Part shown: one piece after another, positions 13,163 through 26,462 of the stretch
Position numbering within the stretch: position 1 is the first letter of the stretch
Layout of the letters: every line of letters starts with the position of its first letter
NCBI GenBank assembly: GCA_030141605.1
Contig: JAQGDQ010000233.1
Location: 186,001 to 250,000, forward strand
Direction: 5' to 3'
From: Tubiluchus corallicola
Lineage: Eukaryota > Priapulida > Priapulimorpha > Priapulimorphida > Tubiluchidae
DNA length: 64,000 nucleotides
Translations under genes and position numbers: made by a program
Notes under the pieces: model-generated
Database searches by the model: none
Seen by the model: the letters and a program-made list of their open reading frames with translations, nothing else
Told to the model about the DNA's origin: nothing

Positions 13163-16100
13163 TTATTTATTTTTGTTAATAATTTTCAGTATGGACACAT
13201 AAGTTCCTGTTATAAACCCTAATAAACCAAATAAAAATATAATAACATTTTTTGTCATTCGTAATACACCTACGTTTGGCCAACAGCTGACTACGTCAAG
13301 AATAGGCGGAAAAAGTAAAGCTAGAGTACTGCTAGCTGCGGCTCCTACAAGTGAGATGAACAAGCCTAAGTCTGGTATTAAAACAGCCATCATAACTGTA
13401 AAAAAAACATTTTGAAAATTTAAAAATTCTAAAAATTACGTATACCTAACATAGGTATTTCATAACGTAAAGTCACATATTGGAAAACAACAATAAGACA
13501 CATATAGATGTCCGAGTTGTATTTTTTGCATATTTATTTTACACACAGCAGCATATTATGTATTTCAGATGTATTGTAAGTTTTTCTAAAAAAGTACTAA
13601 AAATATGGTAAGAGTTGACTAGTCTGACTCCCAAATCATCTGAAAATATCTAAGATATCAACAAATGGTGCAACAATCGTTGATGCCTACCGAAAAGTTT
13701 GTTATCTAAATATACATATGAAATTAGGGACAATGTGGAAAAAGCTCTAAGCTTTTATAATGCATCACTTGTCTGTCCAAGACTTTCCAAGCACAATAAG
13801 TAAACCACTGTGTTCTCTGAAAATTGGAATTTCTAAGTAAAATCACCTCAATATAGAAAAGGACACCTTACTTAGATTAACTGATCACAAATGGCAAAAA
13901 ATTTAGTTGTAACCACTACACAATTTTCCAACCACTACACGTGCATCTTTGAAGAGCACAACATACCTTTCAAAATCTCAATGATGTTTCACAAAAAATC
14001 TATGAATAAATTAGGTAAAGCATTATGACTTTTTCAAAAGCAGTATAGTGAAGGCAATGCAAAGGTGTGCAATGCTACGAAAAGCGATTATCAAAAAAGA
14101 TTGGCAGCTACTGCAAGATGAGTGTGGCTGTAAAAAAAACATAAAAAAATGTGCTGAACAGAAGACAAATGGTTTCAACAAATACTGATTAAATACTCAC
14201 AAGTGAAGCAAACTAACAGGGTCCTAAACAATAACTCCCAATAGATACGTGCTCGCTCAGCTCGTATATGCCTCTGTATAGAAGGCCACATTATCTCGAT
14301 AGCTACGTAAAACTGAAGGACATAGGTAATGAAGATTGCGAGAGTAAACATGGCTTTCACTGCTGTATTGAGCCTAAAATAAAATATGCTTTTTGTAAAT
14401 AAATCATTCAATCATCAATAATCAATAAACTGTACAGCTACATTGAAGTTCTGATAAACATTAACTGCAATTGAATAATATTAAAGAGCCAAAATGAAAA
14501 ACAGGCTTAACCTGCAAACCACTAGTTTTTCACTAACTAGCAGGCCCTACCAGTGATGTCTGATTGATGAATGGTAGCAAATAAATGTTATCTTGGTCTT
14601 TCATTTGGTTCTGTTGAACTCGGTTAGACTGAATGAGAACAAGTTTAATCACAGTCATCAGCTTATCTTTCAGTTTTTTAATATACGGTTTATAGCTGAT
14701 TGCAAGGACATCCATTATGAATAATTCATTTCTGTAACAAGTTAACTCTTTTCTATGGCTCACAGACCTGCTGAACGTAAATATTTTCTGAAGGAATAAA
14801 AAATCATTATTAATATCTATTCTTGTATTACAACTTGCACCACAATGAGAATAACGTTTTTTAATAACGTTTATCAGTTTTAATCTAAAAAGGCAATTAG
14901 GCATAGAACCGATTATATGCCTCATAATACAGTACACTGAACTGTCAAAGATAGTTAAATGCACTTAAGGAATTTAAAATTTTACATTTTACAAGTTTAG
15001 CACAACGCAGCTTTGTGAAGAAAAACATTTTAGCAGCTTCAGCTAACCCTGGTTGCGTCCTTAATCTTCTCAGCCCCAGAGACACCCGCACCCCGGGGCA
15101 CTGGCCCCCTGCCCCCCTCTTTCATAGGACATGTTGTCAAGTCATTGTTACATTAGTTCTGCAACAATTTAGGGATTGGAAACATGTTCGAAGTCACAGG
15201 GGATGTCACACAGTCTCGGAAAAACATCACTAATATTTATTATTTAACGTCTATAATATAGCTAACGTCTATAATATAACTATGTAATAAACAGACATAT
15301 TGTCATGGAAGATATGCCAAACAAATTATAATAATCGAATATCTAATAAGATGGCTGACATGGTAGAAAGAAACACAAATGTAAAGAAAAGATAATGCTA
15401 AAATGATAAGTAAGTGAAGCCAGGTCTTGCAAATCACACCTCTGCACTTCTATAATCATGGCTACTTTAAAAATACATATCAAACAGCAAAATATAGAAA
15501 ACATTTCATTTCAGCAGTAATTATTACGAAACCACGTTCCAAGTGACCAAGTTGCAACATGTTGTTTTACATGTCATGAATAAATTGTGCAGCAACAAGC
15601 AACCTTTTGATCCGCACAAAAACAGAAAGATACCTGTCACCAGGCGCTCGTTCTGTGCAAATAGAAATAATTTGTTTAGCCTTTTATTTACAGTGCCTTT
15701 AAAACAACTTTCTGCAGAACATACACTCGAGACCAGATGACCTTTTTAAGGATTTGCTGGAAATTATTAATGCATTTGTTATGCTTGTTAAATGCATGCA
15801 ACTTGAAAGACGGTAATTAGTATTAATGGATTCACAACATGAGGTGAATTAGTAAAATGTTTCATACTAGTTCCCGCTAGCTGTGCGTTATATTACATTA
15901 ATTAATAGCATCAAAATGCAATTAAAAGTAATTAATCTTACCCAGAAAAATTGTCTAAGAAGTATCTTTTCCTAACAAGGACTACATTACAACATTCGCT
16001 TACTGAAAATCCTGGTACAGCTTAGTATATTTAATTTAGTTGAAGTGCTTTCGGAATTGCTTTACTAATTATACAAAAATACGAAGTATTAAAATTAAAA

Positions 16101-19100
16101 AAGCCTATTATTGCCCAACATAACTTGCAGAGACTTAAATACATGTAATCACTGGCAGAATAATTTACTTTGGGATACCAGCAGAAACAAAAAAAATATT
16201 GGCTCAAAATAATAAAATTATTGAATAATAGATAGGTTGAACTTAGAAATTTTTGATATGGGATTGCCGAAAAGCTACAGCAAAGTTAGCAACAAAAATG
16301 TTAGATTTGCAAGATGTAACCTGCTCATAAGCAAAAACTATTAAACAAATGAAATCTGGTTGCAATCACAATTATGTTGAAATAGGCTTAAAGCAATAAA
16401 AAAACTTACGGGATTGGTGGAAGATTTAATGTAATGCTGCCCAACACATTTTCACCATATTTCAGGTAACCATAGAAACCAACAGCAATGTACATAATGG
16501 CAACCAATGACATGCCAGTGTTCAAAACTCCAGTTAAACCAGCAAAGTCTTCTGGTGTAGCCATTTTATTTTCTACAGGTAATATCTAAACAACAAAGGC
16601 ATATCATTGATTAATGCAACTCATGCGCATAATGCAAAGGTCAGATTTTGATAGTCATTATAAGTGATTAACTGGACTTATTTAATACAACAATAACATG
16701 GCGATGTGGGTGATGATAGTAATACTAAAAATTAAGGTGTGAAAAACCCAATTTCAAATCTTAGTAAATCATGATAAAATTAAGCAATAAATAATATTAA
16801 AAAATTTAATAATTAACATTAATTTAAACTTGCTGACAGCAAAGTTAATTTAACAATATACAAAAACAATTTATAGTGTAATGAATGTTTTGTCATTCTG
16901 TTAAAACGTATATTCTCATGCAATTAAGTGACTTGCAGACAAATAAGTAAATTTAATTTAATGCGCAAAAGCATTGCAACTAACAAGCTACACATATGGA
17001 AGAGTGTGGCAGGCATTCTCAGCTAATTATCAGTCTTAAATTGTCTTCAGCTGAAATGTAATAATTACACTGACGTGATGAAAAAAATCGACTATTATGG
17101 GGACTTACCACACCAATGCCTTCAAAAGCATATATAGCAGTACCAAAAAACGTAGGCATGTCCTGCCATTGGCCCACTAATGTCCTCGTCCAACTAGGCG
17201 GCAAATCCTATATTAACAAATGACTGCTACCTTACTTGGTGATATTTCAGAAACTAAGCATGTAGTCAAAACAAATAAAACAAGTGATACAGAAAATGAA
17301 AATGTAAACATTACAAAATATGCCATGATACAAACAAAAATTTTGTCATTGTCTATAACCAATATATATACCTAATAAATTACAAGGTATGATATTTGTT
17401 CCTAACCTTTGCGACCAAGGCCCACTTCAATTAATAGATGTGGAAAGCATTTCAAGCTACCTCTATTGCGTCCCAAGGATGGCCCAAAATAGAAACTTTC
17501 TCTGTATGTTAAATGATGTCTTTTAAATCAAAATAACCTCTGCATTACTCCTCAGAGCAATCAGTTATTCCAAAATCTTAAACAGGCAACCGTATTTTCA
17601 GCATTATGTACGTTAATAAGATTATAGTAATACAGCTCTTAAATAAAGAGTGTATACATCTTATTCCTACAAGTCTAAACAGACTTTTCAACTAAATTTA
17701 ACCAGCAATTGTAAGAACCCTAAATACTAACATAGAACTGACAACATACACAAGTAAATGTTATTTTTTGGCAATATATCTTGCATGTTTTGTGCAGATG
17801 TTATTTATTCACTTAACTATTAAAATACTCATACCTGAAAAAGGTCTACGAGTATGATAATAAGACCAGCAAAAGTGAGCAAATTTGCAAAAGCAGAGAA
17901 TGGAGCCATGAACTTCAAATTTCGCACAAAGCACAGCAATATCACAAATGGAAGAAGAAATGCCATAAAAAGCCTATCATTATTGTGATCGTTCACATCC
18001 ATGTCTGGATAGATAACCTGAAGAATACAAGAAGCTCATAAATATCAAATCTGAAAATGTGTGATAGAACATACATACACTAATCCTTACATTAATAAAC
18101 TCTGAGTGCAAAGTCCGAATCACAGCACGTCCTTTTTCACTTCTTCCAAACACACATTTACAATGGCATAATAACATTGGCACAATTTTTATTTACATTT
18201 CACTGTGCAAGGGAATCTATTATCTATCTTTACTGAAATATTCTTTGAACAATAATTTTTCCAATTTCCATTTTTACAAAATTTAAATAAGACTTTCATC
18301 TTAAAATATAGAAGAAACTTTGCAATAATCTGCAAACTTGTTTTTTTTTCAATCTGAGAATGCAGGAATATCTCAAAAAAACCACATTTTTGCTTTCCAT
18401 GCAGAAGGCTTAGTTCAATTCCACGATAGAGTCATACCAAAGACTTAAAAAATCGTTTCTTAACAAAGTATGTGGATTTATCACACTAACAAGTATGTTG
18501 TCATAATCACTGTTAAGGGGTTTAGTTGGTTATCCTAAATCGAAAATATAAACTTTAGAGTTCATGTAATTTATTGGCTTAATAATCGAACAAAAATAAA
18601 GATGACTATTATTATTATTATCTGGAAATAGAGATACACTATATCTAAAAAAACCAAAATTTCTAAAAATAAACACTAACATTAACAACTAAAAATAAAT
18701 TAAAACAAAGAAAAAATGAATTAAAAGGGCATTCATTAGAGTGCAAACCTTTGCCAAAGACTGCCAAATACACTTTAAAAACACAGCCGCTTGGTTAAGA
18801 AGACACCAGTAATTGTTCTGATGTCTTACTTACACTATTAAATAAGCCCATTTAAATGCTGAGCAAAAGCTGTAAACTATAGCTGATGATATCAGAGCAA
18901 TAGATGGTATGCATCATTATACCTTCCAAGTGAGAATTCCCCGAAAAAGAACCTAAAAATAACTTGTCATTGATCATCCTATCAAATGTGTTTAGAAAAA
19001 AGGATTATGGTATCTTGTAGCCCAGTTCTTTCCCTTTCCAAAGAGATATAAAACTCTCTCCAAGACCCCATGAAGTGTGAAACGTGCTTTCTATAATTCT

Positions 19101-22100
19101 TCAAGTTTTGTGAACAAATAAATGGCAAACTGGCAAACGATCTCATTTTGGCAGTTTTTTTTACAAACCCAGCTCTTTCATGGACATGCCAAAATGATGA
19201 AATTTGAACTTGTTCTTCTCTGTCACACTCTACTACCTCTAAAAGTGTTGTGAAAACTGCTTAAGTAATTTTTGCGTGATCTTGTTAACTAGCAAACAAA
19301 CTAACAAACCTATGGCAGTGAAAACATAACTGCCTTGGTGGAGGTAAAAATGCTATATTTCAAAGCTATATTTCATGTTATATATATATCTATGGCATTA
19401 TGTCATTATAAATGACCAGACATCAAAATAAAAGGTAGTGATAGATATTCAAGCATAGAATCTTATCAGCATAAATGTATAAAAAAACAATGTTAAACTA
19501 CCTGAAACTTAAAATGATTACCTGCTGAATATTTTGCGATATAAAAACGAAATAAACACAGCAGAAGCCCAGTTGTGTTGCAGTCAGGAATACGTTGATC
19601 ACACCCCTACAACATATACAGGGTAAAATAAAAACAATGATACAAAGTTACATGGCTATTTTACAGTTATATGTAAACTCTATAACTAAACAGTAACCAT
19701 TTACTGAAATTGCATTTATAAAAATGATAATATTACATTTAAAAACATTTATTACATAAAAAAATCTATTACTGCAGATACGATGGTTCATCCTTTGCCA
19801 CAGGTTTCGTTTAGTTTTGTTTCAAATTATTTGTTAATTCCATAATAATAAAGAATTTATCTATCTATATGGCTATTAAATTTTGAGGCATTATTATAGC
19901 ACTTATTAAGAGTTAGCAAGACGTACTACATTGATAAGAAGTTTAACACACATGGTGCGAAAATTAAATGCCTTACTCTTTGAAACAGAATTGGTCGAAA
20001 TTGGAAAGTGTAGAAAGTAAGCCACCAGTTTCCCATTTTTAATTATTTTGGTCAGAAAAAATATAAGAATTTGTTTAATAAATGGTACCTACCATGCTTC
20101 TGACAATTGTTGCAAATATGATACAGCTTTTATTCTAGAGGCAGCCTAAGCTAATGCATAAATAACAAGAAATCTACAGGTTTGTCAAGAAAGCTGATAT
20201 CACCAAATGTGATAAAAAAACTGACCAAATCATGCATGAAAAATATTTCAAATTGCAAGTCTTTTACAGCTTAGCAAAAAAGTAGAAACGTCAAATAATG
20301 TTCCAAAACATCTGCTGCTAATTAAGATCATTTCATTTAGCAACTTTGTTTGTTACATCTAATAGCGTCCAACAAGGTTATGTAGTTTCTGCAAGATCAT
20401 CAAACACTGCCAAGTGCAATATAGCCTCAAGCTAGTAAGCACATATAACCATTAATCAGAAATTTAACATAAGATAACAGTTTTACTTACTTTGCATAGA
20501 CACTTAAAGATCTAAGTGGTGCAGGTCCTCTTTCAAATGCCACCTCTACAACAGTTCCATAATCCATAGATATTACCTCTGTTCTGTAATTGAGTTAAAT
20601 TATCGGCAAAAATGGTAGCAAGTTATTCTTTACTACGCATAGTGCACACTTAGCTGAAAGTATCAGTTACGTATGGAAAAGCTGATTACTAAGCACAAAT
20701 GAATAACTGGCTAAGAAAAATTATACTTACTCTTCACAAAGTTTGTGGCATGTGTTCACTAATATGTGCATACAATGAATAGCTATAGCACCAATAATTA
20801 TCAGACCAACCGAGCCTCCCTGAAAATGTAAAACATTCAGATGTCTGATATTGGATTTGAATATTTGGCTTGTCTACAAAGATCACTTAACAAGTATTGG
20901 ATTACAACTTTCAAGTGCAGACATCTGCTAAGCTAATAATGACAACCAAACGAAACTTGCTGTCATGCTCTCTACATGCTGTCAAGAAGTTTTTGATAAA
21001 GAAAACATCATTTTTATTTTCACAGTAAGGTTAGAGCTAAAAAAGACAGCTAATTAAAACTGAAGTGATTTTACAAGCAGTGCTCACCTTATTATTAATA
21101 TTAATATGGCATGAACAATTTAAATTACTAATAATTTTTTCTAGCTACGTAAGTCTTTCAAGCAGGTAGGCATAATGTAAAGTAATATAACTTTGTATGG
21201 AAAAGTAAAATAAATTAATAAAATTGCCTTTTCTTCCTGTTTAATTTAGATTGAGTATTATTACGTGTCCTCGTCATTTTCACCATTAACAGACAATCTA
21301 ATCCAAGCACTAATGTGTGCCAAATCTCAAGGGTATAAGAGATTTGCATTGCTGATGTTATTAAACATGATGAAAGTAAGTAAAGTAACATGGGCTATTT
21401 GACTTGTCAGATATCTGTTACGTAAATTAGTCAGGTTCTAGTTGAGCCACCAACATCACATAGAGTAAGTCCTGTCATACTGATTCTAGCTTGCAATGCA
21501 CTGAAGTGTATAAAAATAAATAAACAAGTCTTGCTCTTAATGTCTGGGACAGAAACACAGTAATTAAGTACAAAACACTACCTTACTTCTAAACCTAAGT
21601 TCATATCTAGTTAAGATGGGAGGTGGTACCACGATATCATGGCTGCCTGTTAATTTTGTTTTAATACGGCCTTTATAAATTCAAGATTGGCTTGGACATT
21701 TTCATTTTCATTTAGTTTTCATCAATTTCATTTAAACAGCACTTTTATTAATTCAAGATTGGTTCAGTTGGTGTGTTCAAGAAGTCTTTTTGTTATGTCA
21801 TCAAAGTCGCATGCTAGGAATTCATATAAAAGTTTGCAACTGTAATGTAAAATGACACTGATTACACACATTAGTTTTAGTAATAATAAAAAAATATTAA
21901 ACATGTCATAATAATGCCTTCGTCCACAAGTACATAACAAGGAAAAAATTGTTCGAACAATAATCTGACATAATACCCATCAGCTTTCAAAAGTCAAAAT
22001 CACCAGTGAGTGTGACCAAGTGACCCTGCCTATAATTACTGTCCACATGCTAAGTCTGGTTGAATTAGCCTCAAAAATCCTAAAAACATAAATGCTAATT

Positions 22101-23664
22101 GACTTGGCGGCACGTAGTGCCCTAATAAGGTCCTACTGATCATAACACTCCCGGTAAACCTACTGGTAATAAGGTCATCTATAACGTATTAACATATACA
22201 TATTTACCACCAGACCAGCATTCATCATGGCAAATGGCATTGCTAATATGCCACTGCCAATGTTTCCCTTCAGCAAATGCATCATAGTCTGCAAATTTCT
22301 GCAAATACAAAGTTGAGCATTTATATATATTAAAAGGAGTTTGGCAATAAACATACTACAACTTTAATATCACGTAAGTGTGTCAAATTTGTGGAAAACA
22401 TGGGCATTAAATTGATGAATAGCAACAGTCATTTGTTCTTTGCACAGTTTATTCCTTAGAATATTTTTCATCCTAGTTTGGAAATTGATGCAAAACAAAC
22501 TTATACTTTCTACAGCACTAAGTATTTTCAAGAAACACGAGTTGAATGAACCTCGTGAAGATTTGGTGCACTTTTGCTATATCTAATATGCTAACTTCTA
22601 TTGCACACTTGTGGCTAAGTACAATATTATATTTCTATTCTACATGACTAAGCAAACAGTGTTAATTTCAACTGTAAATACCATGGTCAAAGATTAAGAG
22701 CCATGTATTAGCCATTTGAATCTGCATTTATAAAAGAAAAAAATAGGCGTAATTTCCTTAGCAGCTTATTAGTTTATTCTGTAATGGATAGAAATTGTCA
22801 TTAGAAACACTTTATACAAATAGAAAGTGCAACAAACGTGAATGCAGATTTTACCTACGAGCAAAGTTTGCATGTGCTTAATCTTACTAGTGATACCACT
22901 AAGTCACTGACCTCCATTCGTACATCATAGTCATTAATGGCTCATTAACAATCAATCAATGATATCGTATGTTGACAAGGGTTTAATTATTTACATAAAC
23001 AATAATATAAATTAAGAAAAACAAAATACATTGAAAACACAATGAAAGTCTGTAAAGTTTTAGAAAAGAAAAGAAAACACATTCAAATGTATTAAAACAC
23101 ACACATACTGCCATTATCTTAGCATTATCTAAAATCTAAATCCAGCATGGCACATATTGAATAATATATGACTTTCATGAATTAATCACTTGTGCTTGCA
23201 TCATTTGAGAATGCCGGTTCAAATCAGGAGATGTATATAGGCCTATTGTAACAACTTTTCACAACTTCTTATCATTCAGACTTGGAAAGTGGATTTAAGG
23301 CCAATTTGACTACGCATCTAATAAAAATTTAAAACAGCACAAGTTTAACATGAAACTTTGCAAAAATCAACTACATGTATTATTTAGGATGCTTGTATTA
23401 TTAGTAGTTTACATTAAATTGTCAAAAGGAAATAACATACGTTGTGGCATGTTCCATGTTTGCTTCAGCTCTTGCTTCAGACAGACTTGTCCGAGATGAC
23501 TCTGACCTCCGCAGTGTAGGCTGTGCTGCCTTCTGCTGCACGATGTTCCGTTGCACAGCTTCAAATATGGCCACATCACTCTCACTGGCTTCAGATTCAG
23601 AGACAGAATCATAACTGGCCCCAATACCAACCAGTGGCTTCTTCTCTTCAGGATCTTTCACCAT
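13163..23664 (-). CDS. SLC36: SLC36-type proton-coupled amino acid transporter (PAT), ten coding exons, 481 aa
   Basis: Multi-pass transporter of the amino-acid/auxin permease superfamily; SLC36 members co-transport H+ and small amino acids at plasma or lysosomal membranes. Minus-strand exons: 23664-23441, 22298-22208, 20819-20731, 20583-20491, 19606-19522, 18017-17835, 17207-17109, 16585-16410, 14373-14201, 13395-13163. They total 1,446 nt, every junction keeps frame, and the final codon is TAA. Landmarks: a Ser/Glu-rich cytosolic N-terminus (1-75); MHLLKGNIGSGILAMP at about 80-95 (TM1); IHCMHILV; TATQLGFCCVYFVF in exon 5; RNLKFMAPFSAFANLLT in exon 6; FFGTAIYAFEGIGVILPVEN across exons 7-8; GSITLNLP; ITYVLQFYVAIEI in exon 9; LISLVGAAASSTLAL-like C-terminal helices in exon 10. 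Length and order match the family. ATG 23664 is preceded by a splice acceptor only about 21 nt upstream. Which SLC36A paralogue it corresponds to cannot be told. Confidence 0.96.
14374..16409 (-). other. Intron 8 of SLC36 with an unexplained ORF and a GC-rich patch
   Basis: 2,036-bp intron. It contains a 143-codon minus-strand open frame (14964-14533) with no family I recognise, ending in a Lys-rich stretch. It also has a markedly GC-rich patch at about 15055-15125 within otherwise AT-rich DNA, and a short duplicated AACGTCTATAATATA at about 15246-15280. These look like transposon remains, but I cannot assign them. Confidence 0.45.
18018..19521 (-). other. Intron 5 of SLC36 with dispersed repeat remnants
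   Basis: It contains a degenerate repeat at about 18915-19105 that recurs at about 29770-29940. Next to it at 19240-19346 is a stretch with AAACAAACTAACAAAC followed by AAAACATAAC and CTTGGTGGAGGTAA. From memory, that arrangement recurs in repeat families of many marine invertebrates. Confidence 0.5.
18915..19105. repeat. Dispersed repeat, copy 1 (related copy at 29770-29940)
   Basis: Both copies share the order TTATAC..TTCCAAG.GAGAATT, CTAACTTGT/AATAACTTGT, TCTTATAGCC/TCTTGTAGCC, CTTTCCA, ATA.CTCTCTC and AGACC. They are strongly diverged, so old. Confidence 0.6.
21131..21210 (+). repeat. Dispersed repeat family R3, copy 1
   Basis: CTAGCTACGTAAGTCTTTCA, then AGCAGGTAGGCATAATG, then AGTAATATAACTTTG and ATGGAAA. 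The same order occurs at 39390-39490 and 63121-63210. Confidence 0.75.
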
Positions 23665-23684
23665 CGTAACACTAGAAAACTACA

Positions 23685-23690
23685 TCTGCA
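23685..23690 (-). promoter_or_regulatory. Splice acceptor just upstream of the SLC36 start codon
   Basis: On the minus strand, CTTTTTTTGTTGCAG precedes ATGTAGTTTTC. The AG lies 21 nt before ATG 23664. It implies a non-coding 5' exon or a spliced-leader trans-splice site. The upstream ATG created there is followed directly by TAG. Confidence 0.5.
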
Positions 23691-23699
23691 ACAAAAAAA

Positions 23700-26400
23700 G
23701 ACAATGTAAAATTTTACCATTTCACATTATTTACAGAAGTCTAAGGTTTGTTAATAAACCCATAATTTCAGTTTGATTTAAAATAATTAAATATTGGATT
23801 CTGTTCAGTTTACTGTGTATCGGCACCGATATGTTCAGAGTTTTATCAGCAAAATGGTCAAAATAATTATGTGATTACGCACATATACAGAAATATGTTA
23901 ACAGAAAAAATAGCTTAAAGTTATCAAACATACAATTAATTCTAAGTGAGTCTATGCAATTTAAATATTTGAAGCAATTCGTTGTTCTGGCTAACTGCCT
24001 TACTTAAATGCTAGATGGTGGTACATAAAACCTTGGTACATTCAATCACCTTTTCACTTAGTTGTTCTGTACGCTGTACAGTCTACAGATACAGTAGGCG
24101 ACTGTAGCCATCCTGATTAGCTCTTTTTGATTTAGTAATACATTTTATTATAATAACATGTATTACTCAATATGTATTACTAAATATGTATTATTTCCTG
24201 CTCATAATATGACCAGGAAATTTACTGGTTTTTGACGGTTCGGCTTTTGACAAAAAAATTCAGTAGACCTATCCGTATCAGTTTCAAATTTTAGTAGGTA
24301 GCAACCTTACAGATGTCCTCATCTCACAGAGAAGACTTTCTCTTGCAAACAATGTTATTGAATTTGCCCTGATGTGATAAATTCTGATGCACAATTGCAT
24401 TCAACTCTGCTGAGTCAAAATAACAAGAGAAAATAGCCTAGTTATAAGTTGTTAAAATAAAAATGTTGGCTGCAATTTATTGCATATTAAATGAAAGATA
24501 AGAAGCATTAAGGCTCATGGTCATGCAGACACATGTACAGCTTTATTATGTTTTTAAGGATCAATACAGACATAATCTACTCAAGGGCATATCAAGACAT
24601 TACTATGCCTTAGGCTGATAGCTCAGTCCTTCCCATCTCTTTTATGATTTACGACTGTTTATACAGGCAGTGCAATAAACATTTATTTGTTTACTAGTAC
24701 GAGGTATATTACTAGCACTATTACCTACAAGTGGTGGGCATAATTGACTTCTAATAATCGATTAGTTCGTTAAAGTAATTGAATACCAAATGATTGCTTT
24801 TGTGTCAACAAGTTTATAATAATTTGAAACACAAAAAGTGCAAAATGCTTTTAAATAATTTTCATCACCACTGACTAACGCATTTGGCAGTATCACTCAT
24901 CACTAGTACCTACGTCGTTGTTGTTAAATACATATTTTTGCACAGCATTCGCAGCCGAAATTTCAGATAATTTTCAGTAGCATTTTTCAAAGGTTTACTA
25001 GTATTTATCCAATTTACCTTTTCTTTTCTCCTAGATGTCAAAAACTGCTGAAAAATCTTGGCTAAATTAGTTCAAATAAAGCGAAAAGTTCATGACACGC
25101 TTCTAACGGCAATGTGACATTTCTTCAGTGCTGACGACTATGAAGTTTTAGGGTCTCTGACCCCATCAAACCACGTTTTATTTTACTTAAGCAAAATCAC
25201 GTTTAATTTTATAATTTAAGAAATATAGGCAACAAAATATCCACAAAACAAAATTTGTTTATTTTTAATAAAGTATTATGATCTTTAAATAATAATCATT
25301 AATGATGTTAAAATCCAAAAACATTATAACACATTTTCTAAGGTGAACCACTCCATCAAATTTGAGATACTATACTATAAAACTTCCCTGTCCTTTTTGT
25401 ATTAGAATTTTTTATCGGTAATTTTGAACCACAGCAAAATAAAAGCAAACACACAAAAAACAAAAATTTTACTTATTTTAGAATTTTCTTTTTTCAGTTT
25501 TAATAGTAGTTGGTTTTGCAAAAATGCTTCGGTTCGGTTTCGTTTCGCTATCGGTTTCCTAAATTTCGTTAAGTGTCTGTTAAGCATCGTCAGTATTCAG
25601 TATCGGTACCATACTTGGCTACAGCCTGGTCAGGCTACGCCCCTGAATTCACTCTATAATTCTGAGCATCATGCAAAGCTTATATTTTGTCTTACTAATA
25701 AAGATCAGCAGCAATAAAGGTGTTTTACTTCCCCGCTTCTAATTATTTTGTAAAAGTATAGTTATCATAAAATAATACTAAAAACTGAAATATAAAAACA
25801 TGGAAGCTTTTCACTTTCAGTTTTTTCTATATTTCACAGTTGTGAAAGTCTTCACATTATCAGGCATCGGCAAAAACCCACCCTTGTATGCAGGTCTGGC
25901 AATATCAGTACCCATTATGATCTATAAAATGTCTATATCCATTATCATAAATTCCATTCCGATCAACCAATATACATTATAAACAAAAAGGAAAAACTGT
26001 AGGTCTAAAGCGAAAACTACACTCGATTATTGCTTCAGTAACAGTAACTAACACTCATAACATGGCTTATACTGGTTAAAACAGAATAAGCGCAACTAAA
26101 CGATTCGTATCAAAAATATCAAGTTTAAGCTAAACTTGTCAAAAAATATAATTACAGTCTCTATACTTGTCAGAGTGGCTATACCATACTGTTCTAAAAT
26201 CATTCACCACACTAGATCAGTGACAGAAAACAAAAATATTATGGGAGACCTTTAACATTGAGCTTTTGACCTAATTCGTCGAACCATAGATACGTAATTA
26301 CTTAACAGAACGGAAGTATCACACGGGGATACGATAAAATAATAATTACGTCCTAAATTTATAAAATTATCACATGCTTGGTAACATTACAGTACCTGGT
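23700..26400. other. Upstream flank of SLC36, no gene recognised
   Basis: The promoter or a 5' non-coding exon of SLC36 is probably here but cannot be placed. A segment at about 24733 (GTGGTGGGCATAATTGAC, AATCGATTAG) resembles a hAT-type terminus without a matching partner. Small ORFs are AT-rich and lack motifs. Confidence 0.4.
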
Positions 26401-26462
26401 AAAATAGCACCTGGTGAAATGGTTAAACTGTTGCTAAAAAAAGTTGAGAAGTACGGAAAATA

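Noticed and set aside
13163-13393. A separate small membrane-protein gene
   Set aside because: It is the last exon of the SLC36 gene: acceptor TTTACAG at 13396 and phase match to 14201.
22289-22300. Inner acceptor TTTGCAG|ACTATG for SLC36 exon 2
   Set aside because: It would leave the wrong phase after exon 1. The acceptor nine bases upstream (exon start 22298) keeps frame.
24733-24790. hAT-like terminus GTGGTGGGCATAATTGAC
   Set aside because: No inverted partner or target duplication could be found nearby.
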